64,000 bases of DNA. Origin: Enterobacter sp. 638. Its GTDB lineage: Bacteria; Pseudomonadota; Gammaproteobacteria; Enterobacterales; Enterobacteriaceae. A program made the translations under genes and the position numbers. Location of the stretch: assembly GCF_000016325.1 (NCBI RefSeq), contig NC_009436.1, positions 2,852,001-2,916,000 of the forward strand, in the 5' to 3' direction. The notes beneath the pieces were generated by a model that saw only the letters and a program-made list of their open reading frames with translations, did not search any database and had not been told where the DNA came from. Of the stretch, positions 28,293-37,784 are shown one piece after another. Within the stretch, counting starts at the first letter, position 1. Each line of letters opens with the position of its first letter.

Positions 28293-29876
28293 ATGGAATG
28301 GATTGCCGATCCGTCAATCTGGGCCGGGCTGGTGACGCTTGTCGTCATCGAATTAGTCCTGGGCATCGATAATCTGGTTTTTATCGCCATACTTGCCGAT
28401 AAATTGCCCCCGGCGCAGCGCGACCGCGCACGCGTAACCGGTTTGCTGTTGGCAATGGTGATGCGCCTGCTGCTGCTGGCCTCTATCTCCTGGATGGTCA
28501 CGCTGACCAAGCCCCTTTTTACCTTCCACGATCTGAGCTTCAGCGCGCGCGATCTGATCATGCTGTTCGGTGGGCTGTTCCTGCTGTTTAAAGCCACGGT
28601 CGAACTGAATGAACGACTGGAAGGGAAAGACAGTGATAATCCAACCCAACGGCGCGGTGCAAAGTTCTGGCCAGTTGTGGCCCAAATTGTGGTCCTCGAC
28701 GCGGTCTTCTCCCTGGATTCCGTAATTACCGCCGTGGGCATGGTCGATCACCTGGCGGTGATGATGGCCGCGGTAATTATCGCCATTACCCTGATGGTCA
28801 TGGCGAGCAAGGCGCTGACCCGTTTTGTAAACAGCCACCCCACGATTGTCATTCTGTGTCTGAGCTTCCTGCTGATGATTGGCTTTAGCCTGGTGGCAGA
28901 TGGTTTTGGTTTCTCTATTCCTAAAGGCTATCTGTACGCGGCGATTGGGTTCTCGGTCATTATTGAGACGCTGAATCAGTTGGCGATTTTCAATCGACGC
29001 CGTTTCCTGTCCGCTAATCAGACTTTGCGCCAGCGGACTGCCGAGACGGTTTTGCGTCTGTTGAGCGGCAAAAAAGAAGATGCCGAACTTGATGCGGAAT
29101 CTGCTTCGCTGCTTGCCGATCACGACGATAGTCAGATTTTTAACCCGCAAGAACGCCGGATGATTGAGCGGGTGTTGAATCTGAATCAGCGCTCTGTCAG
29201 CAGCATCATGACGTCGCGCCACGACATTGAGCATATTGACCTCAACTCACCCGAGGCGCAGATACGCGCGCTGCTGGATAAAAATCAGCATACCCGCGTG
29301 GTGGTAACGGGCGGCGATGATGAAGACGATTTGCTCGGCGTTGTGCACATCATTGACCTGTTGCAACAGTCTCTGCGCTGCGATCCACTGGATTTACGTG
29401 TGCTCGTTCGACAGCCGCTGGTGTTCCCCGAAACATTGCCGCTGCTGTCTGCCCTTGAGCAGTTCCGTAATGCACGAACCCACTTTGCCTTTGTGGTGGA
29501 TGAATTCGGGTCAGTAGAAGGGTTGGTGACGCTGAGTGACGTGATGGAAACTATCGCGGGTAATCTGCCGAACGAAATCGATGAAATTGATGCCCGCCAT
29601 GACATTCAGAAAAATGCTGACGGGTCCTGGACGGCTAACGGCCATATGCCGCTGGAAGATCTGGTGCAGTATGTTCCCCTGCCGCTCGATGAGAAGCGTG
29701 AATATCACACCATTGCCGGATTGCTGATGGAGTATCTACAGCGTATTCCGAAGCCGGGCGAAGAGGTTCAGGTGGGCGATTACGTGTTGAAGACGCTACA
29801 GGTCGAAAGCCATCGTGTGCAAAAAGTACAGCTGATTCCGCTGCGCGGGGAAGATGATTTAGATTCCGAAGTGTAA
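28293..29876 (+). CDS. yegH: YegH, TerC-family membrane protein with CBS and CorC/HlyC domains
   Basis: 527 residues, E. coli length. The N-terminal TerC-like domain (about 1-240) has seven or so membrane segments, with the family's acidic motifs [18 protein letters not shown] (about 16-33) and [19 protein letters not shown] tandem CBS pair follows (about 295-425; [35 protein letters not shown]). A CorC/HlyC transporter-associated domain ends the protein (about 440-520). The domain set suggests metal or ion transport linked to nucleotide sensing, but the function is not established. It is divergent from the colanic acid operon and convergent with asmA. Confidence 0.94.
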   Translation: MEWIADPSIWAGLVTLVVIELVLGIDNLVFIAILADKLPPAQRDRARVTGLLLAMVMRLLLLASISWMVTLTKPLFTFHDLSFSARDLIMLFGGLFLLFKATVELNERLEGKDSDNPTQRRGAKFWPVVAQIVVLDAVFSLDSVITAVGMVDHLAVMMAAVIIAITLMVMASKALTRFVNSHPTIVILCLSFLLMIGFSLVADGFGFSIPKGYLYAAIGFSVIIETLNQLAIFNRRRFLSANQTLRQRTAETVLRLLSGKKEDAELDAESASLLADHDDSQIFNPQERRMIERVLNLNQRSVSSIMTSRHDIEHIDLNSPEAQIRALLDKNQHTRVVVTGGDDEDDLLGVVHIIDLLQQSLRCDPLDLRVLVRQPLVFPETLPLLSALEQFRNARTHFAFVVDEFGSVEGLVTLSDVMETIAGNLPNEIDEIDARHDIQKNADGSWTANGHMPLEDLVQYVPLPLDEKREYHTIAGLLMEYLQRIPKPGEEVQVGDYVLKTLQVESHRVQKVQLIPLRGEDDLDSEV

Positions 29877-29881
29877 AACAG

Positions 29882-29914
29882 AGCCGGGCAAGCGTTTGTC
29901 GCGCTTGCCCGGCT
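29882..29914. terminator. bidirectional hairpin between yegH and asmA
   Basis: AGCCGGGCAAGCG (29882-29894) and CGCTTGCCCGGCT (29902-29914) are perfectly complementary around a 7-nt loop. The hairpin sits in the 43-bp gap between the convergent genes yegH and asmA, where it can end transcription from both sides. It has no long T tract on either side and also resembles a REP unit. Confidence 0.7.
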
Positions 29915-29919
29915 AGAAA

Positions 29920-31767
29920 TCAAAGCTTATCTATCAGCTTCTTCACGTCCTTGCCGTTTTGCGAATCTTTGTTTTTGTCCGCCCAGTCATTCAGACGACG
30001 CTTCGCTTCATCTTGCAGGTGTTTACGCAGAATCTGGTCAACCTGGAGGCTGTAGTTCAGCTCCTGCCATTTTCCGTAAACGTTCAACGGAATAGGCGTT
30101 TCTTTCAGGAAATCAATGAGTTTGCCTTCCCCTTCCCAACCGGCCAACACGCGGACGTTAAATCGCGTATCCGTCGTCTCTTTCACCAGATCCATGGTGC
30201 CTGCGCCCGTCATATTCAGAAGCGAGGATTGCCCCTGCATATTATCAAGCTTTAACTGGCCGTCATCCAGCGTCAGATCGGCCGTAAACCTGTCGAGTCG
30301 CGTCGCGCTGTCATAGTTTTCAGTGGCTTTGACGCTGCTACTGCGTTCCACAGCCTGCTGCACAAGCTGCTGGAAGTTCAGGCCTTCCATGCGGCTATCG
30401 GCCAGGTCAACATGCGCCGTTCCCTGCCAGCTGCGACGAAATGCTTCCGCATCAATTTTATCGCCGGAAAAATCACCCGCCATCGTCAGATTGCCGGTTA
30501 GGGCAATAGGATAATCGAAGGCTTTCAGGATGGTTCCGATCTCAATGTTATCAAGACGCGGCTGGAACTCGGCTTTCGCCATTCCTTTACGCACGTCCAG
30601 AAGACCAGGCAGCGAAATATGCCCCGCGCCTATTTGACCACTCAGTTCGGAGATAACCAGCAAACCATTATGGTTCAGCATCTGGCTGCTGACATTGGTG
30701 AAATCCATGCCACGCCAGCGTACAGCGTTGGCTTTGAGCTGGATATCCGCGGTAAAGCTGCGCAGCCCGTTGTAATCCGGTTGTTCGACATTCGAGGCAA
30801 TAACAGGACGCGTTTGTGTAGGCTGATTTTGCCCCTGCTGCACGGTCTTATCGTCGGTGACCACAGTTTGAGAGACCAGCAGATTTTCCAGGTTCAGCTT
30901 ATCAAACTGGAGATCAACGACCCATTTTGGCTGTTCACTCAGCACGACGCTGGCGCGCCCCTTCAGCGTACTGTCGTTGGCCTGCAGGTTAAGATTATTC
31001 AGCTCAAGCTGCTTCTGTTCTTCGCGCCAAATTCCCTGCAAGCTGCCCTGCCCGGTAATCCCCTGAGCAGGTAAATCGACACCGGACAACTGCCAGTTAA
31101 GCTGGGTGATATCCGCTGTAAGCTGATGCGGATAGTCGGACGCATTGACGTTCGCATTCATCGACAGCGTCAAGTCGCGCTGATTTCGGTTGATGCGGCC
31201 TGAGAAGTCAACGGTCGCCACATGGTGTTGATCCTGTTCCATTTTCAGGTTGATGTTACGCAGTGTGATCTGCTCTTCATCCTCATGCTGGAACACCAGC
31301 ACGCTATCAACCACTCTCAGGCTACCGATATCAAACGACCAGCCGGCATCATCCGGAACGTCAGGTAACGAGTTTTCACGCGGCGCGACTGGCGCATCCC
31401 CTTTGCGGACGGCTTCGGTTTGCGGCGTCAGTTGAATGACCGCGCCTTTCAGCATCACCTGTTCCACCTGCAACTGATGCGACAGCAGCGGAATTAAGGC
31501 CACGTCAAGACGCATATTATCTGCAGAGACCAGGGGAGCGGAGGCACCAGGCGCTGTCAACGACATGCGACCGGAAAGAATGCTGAGCTGCGGCCAAACG
31601 TGCCAGCGAAGTGACCCATCAAGCTTCAGTTCATACCCGCTTCGTGCTTCGACCTGCCGCACCATATAGCTGCGGAAATCATTGGGGTTAACCAGCAGAA
31701 CCAACGCCGAAAGGCCAGCAACCAGCACAACCAGCAAAATCATCAGCGTCGTAAGAACTCTTCTCAT
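29920..31767 (-). CDS. asmA: AsmA, outer-membrane biogenesis protein
   Basis: 615 residues from ATG 31767 (MRRVLTTLMILLVVLVAGLS), which has GAGGA upstream and matches the family start; E. coli AsmA has 617. The longer open frame to 31848 reaches into dcd and is rejected. One N-terminal TM anchor (about 6-27) is followed by a large periplasmic region of the AsmA/VPS13-like bridge class: an N-terminal chorein-like part (NPNDFRSYMVRQVEARSGYE) and the C-terminal AsmA domain (RLDRFTADLTLDDGQLKLDN, FLKETPIPLNVYGKWQELNY). Mutations in asmA suppress porin assembly defects and the family is linked to lipid transport across the periplasm. It lies 25 bp downstream of dcd. Confidence 0.95.
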   Translation of the reverse strand: MRRVLTTLMILLVVLVAGLSALVLLVNPNDFRSYMVRQVEARSGYELKLDGSLRWHVWPQLSILSGRMSLTAPGASAPLVSADNMRLDVALIPLLSHQLQVEQVMLKGAVIQLTPQTEAVRKGDAPVAPRENSLPDVPDDAGWSFDIGSLRVVDSVLVFQHEDEEQITLRNINLKMEQDQHHVATVDFSGRINRNQRDLTLSMNANVNASDYPHQLTADITQLNWQLSGVDLPAQGITGQGSLQGIWREEQKQLELNNLNLQANDSTLKGRASVVLSEQPKWVVDLQFDKLNLENLLVSQTVVTDDKTVQQGQNQPTQTRPVIASNVEQPDYNGLRSFTADIQLKANAVRWRGMDFTNVSSQMLNHNGLLVISELSGQIGAGHISLPGLLDVRKGMAKAEFQPRLDNIEIGTILKAFDYPIALTGNLTMAGDFSGDKIDAEAFRRSWQGTAHVDLADSRMEGLNFQQLVQQAVERSSSVKATENYDSATRLDRFTADLTLDDGQLKLDNMQGQSSLLNMTGAGTMDLVKETTDTRFNVRVLAGWEGEGKLIDFLKETPIPLNVYGKWQELNYSLQVDQILRKHLQDEAKRRLNDWADKNKDSQNGKDVKKLIDKL

Positions 31768-31792
31768 GGCATCCTCGGTGAACGGCCTAAAT

Positions 31793-32374
31793 TCAGTCTT
31801 TATCGATACGACTGGCAACCGCGCCCTGCTGATCGCGATACTTTGCATCCTGCCGGCGGTTATAAGGACGATCGGCCGGGCCGGTTAACGGCTCGAAGCT
31901 CAGCGCACCGATCATCATTCCGGGACGCAATGCCAGCGGCAGTTTCCCGGCGTTGAAAAACTCCAGCACAATATGACCTGACCAACCTGGATCGATACGG
32001 TGTGCGGTGACGTGAACCATTAATCCCAGACGCGCCAGAGAAGAACGACCATCCAGCCAGCCAACCAAATCGGCAGGCAATGTGACGGATTCAAATGTGA
32101 CCGCCAGCGCCAGTTCGCCAGGGTGCAGATAAAAGGCTTCACCTTCTGCCAACACGATTTCATCACTCATTACACGATCAAGTGCGGCGCTGACTTCGTC
32201 TTTCGGCCCGCTCAAATCAATATAAGCAGCGGTATGGCCGCTAAACGTGCGGAATTTATTGCCCAGACGCACATCAACGGTCACGCCGTTAATTCGCTCC
32301 ACGGGTGGACGCGGGGTGATAGACAGACGGCCTTCGTCCAGCCAGGCTTCTATATCACGGTCACAAAGACGCAT
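31793..32374 (-). CDS. dcd: dCTP deaminase Dcd
   Basis: 193 residues, the standard length. It deaminates dCTP to dUTP, the main route to dTMP precursor in enterobacteria, as a homotrimer. [19 protein letters not shown] opens the protein. [21 protein letters not shown] (about 111-131 region) and [18 protein letters not shown] contain the family Arg, His and the catalytic Glu in LEF near 138. The C-terminal [17 protein letters not shown] tail is conserved. It lies between udk (91 bp upstream) and asmA on the same strand. Confidence 0.97.
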   Translation of the reverse strand: MRLCDRDIEAWLDEGRLSITPRPPVERINGVTVDVRLGNKFRTFSGHTAAYIDLSGPKDEVSAALDRVMSDEIVLAEGEAFYLHPGELALAVTFESVTLPADLVGWLDGRSSLARLGLMVHVTAHRIDPGWSGHIVLEFFNAGKLPLALRPGMMIGALSFEPLTGPADRPYNRRQDAKYRDQQGAVASRIDKD

Positions 32375-32465
32375 GCCACTTTCTCCTTTGGTGCATCAGA
32401 ACCTGAAGCCATACTGGCCTCAGGGCAAATCAGGTTATTTCTGAACGGTACACAATTTGCGCGAA

Positions 32466-33107
32466 TTATTCAAAAAACTGACTGATTTTCGCTTTCAGAA
32501 TATCGATGGCAATGCGGTTTTTACCCCCACGCGGCACGATGATATCGGCGTATTGTTTAGACGGTTCGATAAACTGCAGGAACATCGGCCGTACCGTTTT
32601 TTGATATTGCGCCATGACGGAATCCATCGAACGGCCACGCTCGTTGACGTCACGTTTGATACGACGCATGAGACAAATATCCAGCGGTGTATCGACGAAA
32701 ATGGAGAAGTTCATCGCTTCGCGCAGGCGCGCGTCGGTCAGCAACAAAATGCCTTCCAGAATGATGACCTTCTTCGGTTCGATGTGAATGGTGTCCTGCG
32801 TACGCGTGTGATCAACGTAGCTGTAGACCGGGAGATCAATAGGCGTGCCGTTTTTGATCATTTGTAAATGCTGGAACAGTAGACTGTGATCCATGGCATT
32901 GGGATGGTCGTAGTTGGTTTTTACACGCTCTTCCATCGACAGATGCGATTGATCTTTGTAATAGCTGTCTTCGGGAATGACGCCGATGTGTTCATCACCA
33001 ACCTGATCGCGCAGTTCACGATAAAGCGTACTGGCAATAAGACTTTTACCTGAAGCCGATGCGCCGGCGATGCCGATAATGACGCACTGATGGGACTTAT
33101 CAGTCAT
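32466..33107 (-). CDS. udk: uridine/cytidine kinase Udk
   Basis: 213 residues, E. coli length. It phosphorylates uridine and cytidine in pyrimidine salvage. The P-loop [16 protein letters not shown] is at 13-28. [16 protein letters not shown] (about 45-60) carries the nucleoside-binding Asp, NYDHPNAMD follows, and [15 protein letters not shown] is near 115-129. [18 protein letters not shown] near 148-165 forms the lid region. It is followed by dcd and asmA on the same strand and is divergent from yegE. Confidence 0.97.
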   Translation of the reverse strand: MTDKSHQCVIIGIAGASASGKSLIASTLYRELRDQVGDEHIGVIPEDSYYKDQSHLSMEERVKTNYDHPNAMDHSLLFQHLQMIKNGTPIDLPVYSYVDHTRTQDTIHIEPKKVIILEGILLLTDARLREAMNFSIFVDTPLDICLMRRIKRDVNERGRSMDSVMAQYQKTVRPMFLQFIEPSKQYADIIVPRGGKNRIAIDILKAKISQFFE

Positions 33108-33450
33108 AAATTTAGCGACCTGATTAACCTGGATGTAAAGGAAGGACGACGCCGGAGCGTCAAACGCCGCAATTATAGGGATTTCGCTTGCGTGATACTA
33201 GTCGTAAGCGCAGCTAATGCGTGAGTCATTCCAAAGTCGTTCATTTCTCCCTGGCACAAATTTTGATGGTCAAATTTAACGCATTCATGATGAAATTTCT
33301 GCAGACTAAGTATTTAATAACTCTATGATGGCAAATTATGAGCAGTCGGCATATGAATTGTAAATTGTTTGTACTAGCATAATCCAAATTCAAATTTCAA
33401 CTCGTCCGGACCTGGTTCCTGGCGGCATGGCGTCCCTGGATAAAGCGGTA
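33108..33450. other. udk-yegE divergent intergenic region
   Basis: 343 bp between divergent genes, AT-rich. It must contain the promoters of udk and yegE. I found no repeat, no convincing operator and no small gene; two alternative yegE starts (33427, 33451) lie at its right edge. Confidence 0.5.
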
Positions 33451-36400
33451 ATGAATAAACAATACCAGCGCGTTTTGGTTACTACCCCACATCCAGTCCT
33501 ACGGCTTGTCAGTCTTGGTCTGGTAACGTTCATATTTACCCTTTTCTCGCTCGAACTGACTCGATTCGGAACGTTGCTGGCACCGTTGTGGTTCCCGACC
33601 TCAATCATGATGGTCGCGTTTTACCGCCATGCCGGAAAAATGTGGCCGGGTATTGCCCTCGCCTGTTCCCTGGGGAATATTCTCGCTACAGGATTATTGT
33701 TCAGCTGGGATTCGCTTAACGTCTTGTACCCCACGATAAATGCTATCGAAGCATTTGTGGGCGCGCTGCTGCTGCGTAAAATGTTGCCCTGGTATAACCC
33801 CTTAAAAAATCTTGGCGACTGGATACGTCTGGCGATCGGCAGCGCCGCGATCCCGCCGTTGCTGGGTGGTGTGCTGGCCTGGCTTTTAGTTCCCAGCGAG
33901 GAGCCACTGCGTAACTTTCTGGTGTGGGTATTATCGGAATCTATTGGTGCGCTGGCGCTTGTCCCGCTAGGACTGCTTTTCAAACCGCACTATTTACTGC
34001 GCCATCGCAACCCAAAACTGCTGCTTGAAACGCTCGTCACCATGGCGGTCACGCTGGTGCTGTGTTGGGTTGCGATTACATTCCTTCCGTGGCCGTTTAC
34101 CTGCGTCATCGTATTGCTGATGTGGAGTGCCGTACGCCTCCCGCGGCTCGAAGCGTTCCTTGTTTTTCTGGTCACGGTAATGATGGTGTCATTGATGATG
34201 GCGACCAATCCGACCCCCATGACCACTCAAAATAGCGGTGTCATGCTTAACGCACCGTGGTTGCCGTTCCTGATGATGCTGCTTCCCGCGAACGTCATGA
34301 CTATGGTGATGTACGCCTTTCGTGCCGAACGTAAGCACATCACCGAAAGTGAAGAACGTTTTCGCAATGCCATGGAATATTCGGCGATTGGTATGGCGCT
34401 GGTCGGGATTGATGGCCAGTGGCTGCAGACCAACAAAGCCCTTTGTGAGTTTCTTGGCTATTCCCAGACCGAACTGCAGTCCCTCACGTTTCAGCAACTG
34501 ACCTGGCCTGAAGATTTACATACCGATCTTGAGAGCCTGGAGCAACTGGCGCGCGGTGACATTAACAGCTACTCGCTGGAGAAGCGCTATTACACCCGTA
34601 ACGGTGAAGTCGTATGGGCGCTGCTGACCGTCTCGGTTGTGCGTCATACGGACGGGTCACCGCTCTATTTTATTGCGCAAATCGAAGACATTAATGACCT
34701 CAAACACACCGAATGGGTGAATAAGCGCCTGATGGAGCGTATTACGCTGGCGAACGAAGCGGGCGGCATTGGTATCTGGGAATGGGACCTGCAGCCTGAC
34801 GTCATCAGTTGGGACAAACGTATGTTCGAGATGTACGAAATTCCGGCGCACATCAAGCCGACCTGGCAGCTCTGGAACGACAGTATTATTCCCGAAGATC
34901 GCGCGTACGCCGAACAGGTTATTCGCGATTCGCTGATGGCCCGAGTGCCCTTTAAGCTTGAGTTCCGCATCCGCGTGAAAGAAGGCGTGCGTCATATCCG
35001 TTCCCTGGCGAATCGGGTGCTGAACAAGCAAGGCGAAGTCGAACGGCTGCTCGGCATTAATATGGACATGACCGAAGTTAAGGAACTTAACGAAGCATTG
35101 TTCCAGGAAAAAGAGCGTCTGCACATCACGCTCGACTCCATCGGTGAAGCGGTACTCTGTACTGATGTTGATATGCACGTCACCTTTATGAACCCCGTTG
35201 CCGAGAAAATGAGCGGCTGGACGCAGCAAGAAGCGATGGGTCAGCCGATTTTGAGCGTGTTACACATTACGTTCAGCGAAAACGGTCCGCCGATGGAAAA
35301 CATTCACAGCGGCGATATGTCACGTTCCGACATTAATCAGGATGTCGTGCTGCACAGCCGCACCGGCGGAACGTTCGATATTCATTACAGTATTACCCCA
35401 TTAAGCACGCTGGACGGACAAAACATCGGTTCCGTTCTGGTCATTCAGGATGTCACCGAGTCACGTAAAATGCTGCGCCAGCTCAGCTACAGCGCCTCGC
35501 ATGACGGCCTCACTCACCTCGCTAACCGCGTCAGTTTTGAAAGCCATTTAAAGCGCCTTCTGCAAACCGTGCATGACACGCATCAACGCCACGCGCTGGT
35601 GTTTATCGATCTCGATCGCTTCAAAGCGGTGAACGATACTGCAGGACACGCCGCGGGCGATGCGCTCCTGCGCGAACTCTCATCACTGATGCTCAGCATG
35701 CTGCGCTCCAGCGACGTGTTAGCGCGTCTGGGTGGCGATGAATTTGGTCTGCTGCTTCCGGACTGCAACGTGGAAAGTTCGCGCTACATTGCCGGGCGTA
35801 TCATTCACGCCATCAACGATTACCAGTTCATGTGGGAAGGTCGTCTGCATCGCATCGGTGCCAGCGCCGGGATTACGCTGCTTGATGACAGCAACTATCA
35901 GGTTGCGGAAGTGATGTCTCAGGCCGACATCGCCTGCTACGCGTCCAAGAATAATGGTCGTGGCGTGGTGACGGTGTACGAACCACAGCAGGAACGTATT
36001 CACAGCGCGCGGGGCATGATGTCGCTGGATGAGCAGTGGCATATGATCAAAGACAATCAGTTGCTGATGACGGGCCGTAGCGTAGCCTCTCCGCGCATCC
36101 CGGAAAGCAGTAACTTCTGGCTCATCTCCCTGCGACTGTGGACCAGCCAAGGCGACGTTGTAGAAGAACAGGCGTTCCGCTCAGGTCTGATGGAGCCAGA
36201 TCTGTTACATGCGTTGGATCGCCGCATCTTCCAGACATTTTTCCGCACCTACGCCACGCAAGTCGCTACTAAGGGAATGGGTGTGGCGCTGCCGCTCTCG
36301 GCTGAAGGGCTGTCCAGCACGACGCTGGTGAGCGAACTGCTCGATTTACTGGAAAAAAGTCCTCTGCAGGGACGCTTGCTGCATCTGGTTATTCCGGTAG

Positions 36401-36780
36401 AAACCCTGCAAAACCAGGACGTTCACATTCAGAATGGATTACAAAAACTCCGTCTGGCGGGATGCCGAATTGTGCTGTGTCACGTCGGGCGCAATATGGA
36501 TGTGTTTAATCATCTCACCCCGCACATGGCTGATTATCTGTTGTTGGATCCTGAACTGGTCACCAACGTTCACGGTAACCTGATGGACGAAATGATGGTT
36601 TCTATCATTCAGGGCCACGCCCAACGACTCGGCATGAAAACCATCGCTGGGCCAAGTAACCAGCCGTTGATGATGGATACGCTTTCCGGAATTGGTATCG
36701 ATTATATCTACGGCGACTGCATTGCCGAGCCGCAGCCGCTAGAAATTCTGCTCAATACCAGCTATTTCGCGATCAATTAG
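33451..36780 (+). CDS. dgcE: diguanylate cyclase DgcE (YegE), MASE1-PAS-PAS-PAS-GGDEF-degenerate EAL
   Basis: 1109 residues from ATG 33451 (MNKQYQRVLVTTPHPVLRLV), which aligns with the family start; ATG 33427 is an in-frame alternative and neither has a strong ribosome-binding site. The MASE1 membrane sensor domain has about eight TM segments (about 15-300). PAS regions follow (SEERFRNAMEYSAIGMALVG; ITLANEAGGIGIWEWDLQPD; LHITLDSIGEAVLCTDVDMH). The GGDEF domain has an intact active site, GGDEF at 761-765, and an inhibitory I-site RSSD at 752-755. The C-terminal EAL-like domain lacks the EAL signature and is presumably catalytically dead. In E. coli DgcE makes c-di-GMP for curli and cellulose control. 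Confidence 0.94.
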   Translation: MNKQYQRVLVTTPHPVLRLVSLGLVTFIFTLFSLELTRFGTLLAPLWFPTSIMMVAFYRHAGKMWPGIALACSLGNILATGLLFSWDSLNVLYPTINAIEAFVGALLLRKMLPWYNPLKNLGDWIRLAIGSAAIPPLLGGVLAWLLVPSEEPLRNFLVWVLSESIGALALVPLGLLFKPHYLLRHRNPKLLLETLVTMAVTLVLCWVAITFLPWPFTCVIVLLMWSAVRLPRLEAFLVFLVTVMMVSLMMATNPTPMTTQNSGVMLNAPWLPFLMMLLPANVMTMVMYAFRAERKHITESEERFRNAMEYSAIGMALVGIDGQWLQTNKALCEFLGYSQTELQSLTFQQLTWPEDLHTDLESLEQLARGDINSYSLEKRYYTRNGEVVWALLTVSVVRHTDGSPLYFIAQIEDINDLKHTEWVNKRLMERITLANEAGGIGIWEWDLQPDVISWDKRMFEMYEIPAHIKPTWQLWNDSIIPEDRAYAEQVIRDSLMARVPFKLEFRIRVKEGVRHIRSLANRVLNKQGEVERLLGINMDMTEVKELNEALFQEKERLHITLDSIGEAVLCTDVDMHVTFMNPVAEKMSGWTQQEAMGQPILSVLHITFSENGPPMENIHSGDMSRSDINQDVVLHSRTGGTFDIHYSITPLSTLDGQNIGSVLVIQDVTESRKMLRQLSYSASHDGLTHLANRVSFESHLKRLLQTVHDTHQRHALVFIDLDRFKAVNDTAGHAAGDALLRELSSLMLSMLRSSDVLARLGGDEFGLLLPDCNVESSRYIAGRIIHAINDYQFMWEGRLHRIGASAGITLLDDSNYQVAEVMSQADIACYASKNNGRGVVTVYEPQQERIHSARGMMSLDEQWHMIKDNQLLMTGRSVASPRIPESSNFWLISLRLWTSQGDVVEEQAFRSGLMEPDLLHALDRRIFQTFFRTYATQVATKGMGVALPLSAEGLSSTTLVSELLDLLEKSPLQGRLLHLVIPVETLQNQDVHIQNGLQKLRLAGCRIVLCHVGRNMDVFNHLTPHMADYLLLDPELVTNVHGNLMDEMMVSIIQGHAQRLGMKTIAGPSNQPLMMDTLSGIGIDYIYGDCIAEPQPLEILLNTSYFAIN

Positions 36781-36790
36781 GCCGAAACCC

Positions 36791-37651
36791 TTATTCATCA
36801 GGCTTTCGCAAGTTTGGCGTCCAGCCGTCGGTGTACCAGATATGCAGCAAAGCATAGGAACGCCACGGCTGCCAGCGCTGAGCATAGCGGCGAATTTGCG
36901 CCGGGGTCATACCAGCAAAACGCTGCTTAATCAGATAATCATCCGGTAAAAATACGTCTTTCGCCTGCCAGCCGCGCAGCGCCAGATAGTTCGCCGTCCA
37001 GCGCCCTATCCCCGGACGGGTTTGCAGCGTTTTTATTCCCGCTTCAATGTCCTCCGGCGCTCGCAGCGGAAACGTCCCCTCCACGACCGATTGCGCCAGA
37101 TGAATTAGCGACTCTGCGCGTTTAACGGGCATCCCCAACGCCTTGAGCGCCAGCGGATCGGTACCAGCAAGTGCCGCGGCCGTCGGGAAACAACGGTATT
37201 CAGGAAAATCCTTCAGCGGTTCGCCGCACAACGCCACCACCCGAGACGCCAGCTTTGCCGCCATCGCTACGCTCACCAGTTGCCCCAGAATCGCCCGCAC
37301 GCCCTGTTCAAAGGCATCCATTGATCCTGGCAAACGCAATCCAGGCCGGGCCGCCCCAAGATCTCCTAACGTCGCGGCTATCTCCTGCGGGTCACAGCCG
37401 AGATCGAACAGTCGCTCGATACGCTCAAGACAGACCTGTGCAACGGGAATTAACCCTTCGCTGAGGGTGACGCGTAACGTGCAACTGCCCACATCAGGTG
37501 TGACGCGAAACACCCCCTGATGCCCGCCATACGCGAAACTCCGCGCGTAACAGGCGTCAGTGACGGTTTCGATGCCCACCACCGCACGCGCACTCAGAAA
37601 TCCAAACATCCATTGCCAGTCATAAGGCGGTTGCCAGTTCAGGGTATACAT
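36791..37651 (-). CDS. alkA: DNA-3-methyladenine glycosylase II AlkA
   Basis: 286 residues (E. coli 282). It excises alkylated purines and other damaged bases. The N-terminal AlkA domain (MYTLNWQPPYDWQWMFGFLS, about 1-110) is followed by the helix-hairpin-helix LQTRPGIGRWTANYLALRGW (209-228) and the catalytic Asp238 in LPDDYLIKQRF. It is convergent with yegE, 11 bp apart, and divergent from yegD. In E. coli alkA is activated by methylated Ada. A GAAAGCAAGG sequence on the minus strand at about 37702-37712 resembles the reported alkA-type Ada site, but this match is weak evidence. Confidence 0.95.
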   Translation of the reverse strand: MYTLNWQPPYDWQWMFGFLSARAVVGIETVTDACYARSFAYGGHQGVFRVTPDVGSCTLRVTLSEGLIPVAQVCLERIERLFDLGCDPQEIAATLGDLGAARPGLRLPGSMDAFEQGVRAILGQLVSVAMAAKLASRVVALCGEPLKDFPEYRCFPTAAALAGTDPLALKALGMPVKRAESLIHLAQSVVEGTFPLRAPEDIEAGIKTLQTRPGIGRWTANYLALRGWQAKDVFLPDDYLIKQRFAGMTPAQIRRYAQRWQPWRSYALLHIWYTDGWTPNLRKPDE

Positions 37652-37784
37652 CGCTGCTCCTTTTCATCTGCTCCTCAGCATAAACCGTCTTGCTGCGCGC
37701 TGCCTTGCTTTCATATTCCAGTTGTCGCGAGCGTGACATTTCGCTAAAGTCTCGCCCCTTCTCAACGGCATGGGGACTTCGTCA

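Noticed and set aside
29920..31848. asmA read from an ATG at 31848
   Set aside because: The extra 27 codons run into dcd; ATG 31767 has GAGGA and matches the family start.
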